DNA of 64,000 bases from NCBI GenBank assembly GCA_016584305.1, contig JACEEZ010020423.1:60001-124000 (forward strand), written 5' to 3'. Made by a program: the position numbers and the translations under genes. Within the stretch, counting starts at the first letter, position 1; the number at the start of each line of letters is the position of its first letter. Positions 62,721 to 64,000 of this stretch are shown here, in pieces. Below the pieces are notes generated by a model. That model was given only the letters and a program-made list of their open reading frames with translations, had not been told where the DNA came from and searched no databases. This stretch comes from Chionoecetes opilio. Taxonomy: Eukaryota; Arthropoda; Malacostraca; Decapoda; Majidae.

Positions 62721-64000
62721 GGGTGCCAATAGCGCATAGGGGTAATTTTTCAAAGTCAATATTTTTTCACGTACTTTTGTGGTATTCTGCCTTGTACTTA
62801 GAAACTGTCTTGTGCAAAGTTTCAGGCTAATCGGTTGATATTTAGAGGTGGCGGATCAATCTTGAACATTTCCTCTTTTCGCCCTCAGGTCATGACCACG
62901 AGAAAGCAAACTGAAGTTTGGCTTCTTGGCCATAGTGTTCCTACTATCACAGGAGCAAAACTTCCCAGCCGTGGAGACGTTTTACGACAATTTTTCTACG
63001 CACACAAGGAAGAGAAGAAGACGGTGCAGCAGAGTGCAGCTGAGGCTGCAAAGGAGGTCCTCGACTTCTGGACACGAGCTAGGATCCCCACCATCGCAGA
63101 AACTAGCGTGAGGAGGAAGATTACTGGACTTTTCGACGAGTGGAAGATCCTGAGCAAAAGCAAGAATAACTCTGGAGTCACGCCTGCCGAAAAACAGAAG
63201 ACCTTCCAAGAAAGTCTCCCAGACCTTTTGGACATCGCCCACTCCGACGCCCTCACTCTGATGACCATTCCTGAAGACAAGGAATTCCTTCTTGCCCAGC
63301 GGGAGAAGGGGAGGGGGGGGTTCGATGGCTGGTCTGGACAAGAAGCTGAAAGAATCGGTTTGCGACGTGAAAGCTCTCTCTCACGTAGCCGTCAACAGAC
63401 GCCAAAAAGGAGAAGAGTGGTGGAGCTGGAGTCGTCATCGTCTGAGTCATCAAGTCCAGCCAACGCTGCCAACACATCGACTTCTTCTTCTGACGCCGGG
63501 GTCGCTTCTCCACCAAAGCGATTGAGGACACAGGGCACGAAGTCCGCCCTATCCCCGATCTCGTTGGAGCCCTTGACAGAACTGGGGTCAGTAGCCGCCA
63601 AGCCCTTCGAATTGTGGCGGCTACGGCTAGTAGCTTGGGCCACGATCCACAAGAGCTTGTGCTGAATCCCGAGTCCATTCGACAGGCAAGAGCGAAAGTA
63701 CAGGTCCACTTTGGTGAAGGACATCAAAGGAACTTTCAGTCCTCTTACCCTTTTACCGTTCATTGGGAGGGGAAGATCCTTCCTCAGGACGATGGCACTC
63801 GCGCCAAAAGACTCGCCATCCTCGCAAAAGGAAAAGGGAGTGGAGAAGCTCCTAGGAGTCCCGGAAACTGCACTCCGGAAACGGGTTTGATGCCGCCGCT
63901 ACAGCTGTGTTCGAGGCTCTAGAAGACTGGGGGGTCCAGGAACGAGTCGTGGCGATGTGCTTCGACACAACCAGTGCCAACACTGGACCCATCAATGGTG
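62721..64000 (+). mobile_element. Transposon of unassigned family, left part only
   Basis: GGGTGCCAATAGCGCATAGG begins exactly where R3 is interrupted, after TTA. A long leader is followed by a coding region from 62892. The right end lies beyond the window, so termini and target duplication cannot be checked. Confidence 0.6.
62892..64000 (+). pseudogene. Putative DDE/RNase H-fold transposase, family unassigned, cut by window edge
   Basis: The frame starts MTTRKQTEVWLLGHSVPTIT at 62892 and is open to 63665. It has an alpha-helical Glu/Lys-rich N-terminal part (AAEAAKEVLDFWTRARIPTI) with EFLLAQREKGRG at about residue 137, a Ser-rich linker, and KRRR- and PKRLR-type basic patches. After a frameshift near 63605 it continues HWEGKILPQDDGT, and after another near 63870 WGVQERVVAMCFDTTSANTG to the window end. 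I recognise the CFDTTxxNTG block as recurrent in uncharacterised arthropod proteins. An aspartate after a beta strand fits the first or second catalytic acid of an RNase H-fold transposase. I cannot name the family. It could also be a domesticated or retroelement-derived gene. Confidence 0.6.

Overview
This is eukaryotic nuclear DNA, almost certainly from an arthropod and most likely a decapod crustacean. The arthropod call rests on a spliced metazoan kinase gene. The decapod call is inference, from the mix of RTE, CR1/Jockey, Penelope, Tc1, Tigger and tRNA-SINE repeats and very abundant microsatellites. No bacterial-style operon, rRNA, CRISPR array or functional tRNA gene was seen.

Host gene. 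Five consecutive internal exons of a Slik/SLK/STK10-type germinal-centre-like kinase lie on the minus strand at 61182-60988, 49566-49483, 46250-46116, 45021-44886 and 40947-40844. Joined in phase they give about 218 residues of the C-terminal coiled-coil (PKK) region. The kinase domain must lie beyond the right edge. The last exon was not found. The introns are packed with transposons.

Layout. 1-1341: RTE LINE copy, running off the left edge. 1.3-8.2 kb: AT-rich, homopolymer-damaged and hairpin-rich sequence without genes. 8.2-13.0 kb: GC-rich decayed LINE with endonuclease, reverse transcriptase and RNase H remnants, followed by a tandem second tail. 13.4-15.5 kb: Gag-like fragment, then a Penelope-like element with a GIY-YIG domain and a candidate hammerhead ribozyme. 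15.6-21.9 kb: mostly unannotated, with a Tigger-derived element and a 30-bp tandem repeat. 21.9-27.7 kb: a three-level nest (Tc1 containing a TIR element containing an RTE LINE with an open 544-aa reverse transcriptase frame), flanked by two other TIR families. 28.3-31.5 kb: CR1/Jockey-type LINE remnants. 31.5-36.2 kb: RTE LINE split by a hAT element that itself carries two TIR elements, one holding a 152-bp satellite. 36.2-39.9 kb: a second RTE-like LINE split by a Tc1, a miniature Tigger and a hAT element. 40.1-51.7 kb: exons plus more LINEs, a piggyBac-like MITE, a foldback and a 450-bp purine microsatellite. 51.7-59.0 kb: nested pogo/Tigger-type elements and SINEs, including one 3.1-kb Tigger. 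59.5-60.3 kb: Helitron-like element with a 33-bp minisatellite. 62.3-64.0 kb: TIR fragments and the start of a transposon with an unfamiliar DDE-like protein, cut by the right edge.

The genes do not form a pathway. The story is one conserved kinase gene whose introns and flank serve as landing ground for repeated, datable waves of transposition. Many insertions show exact TA, TTAA, 8-bp or 13-bp target duplications. All coordinates of element ends were read by eye; family names come from motifs recognised in the translations and were not checked by database search.
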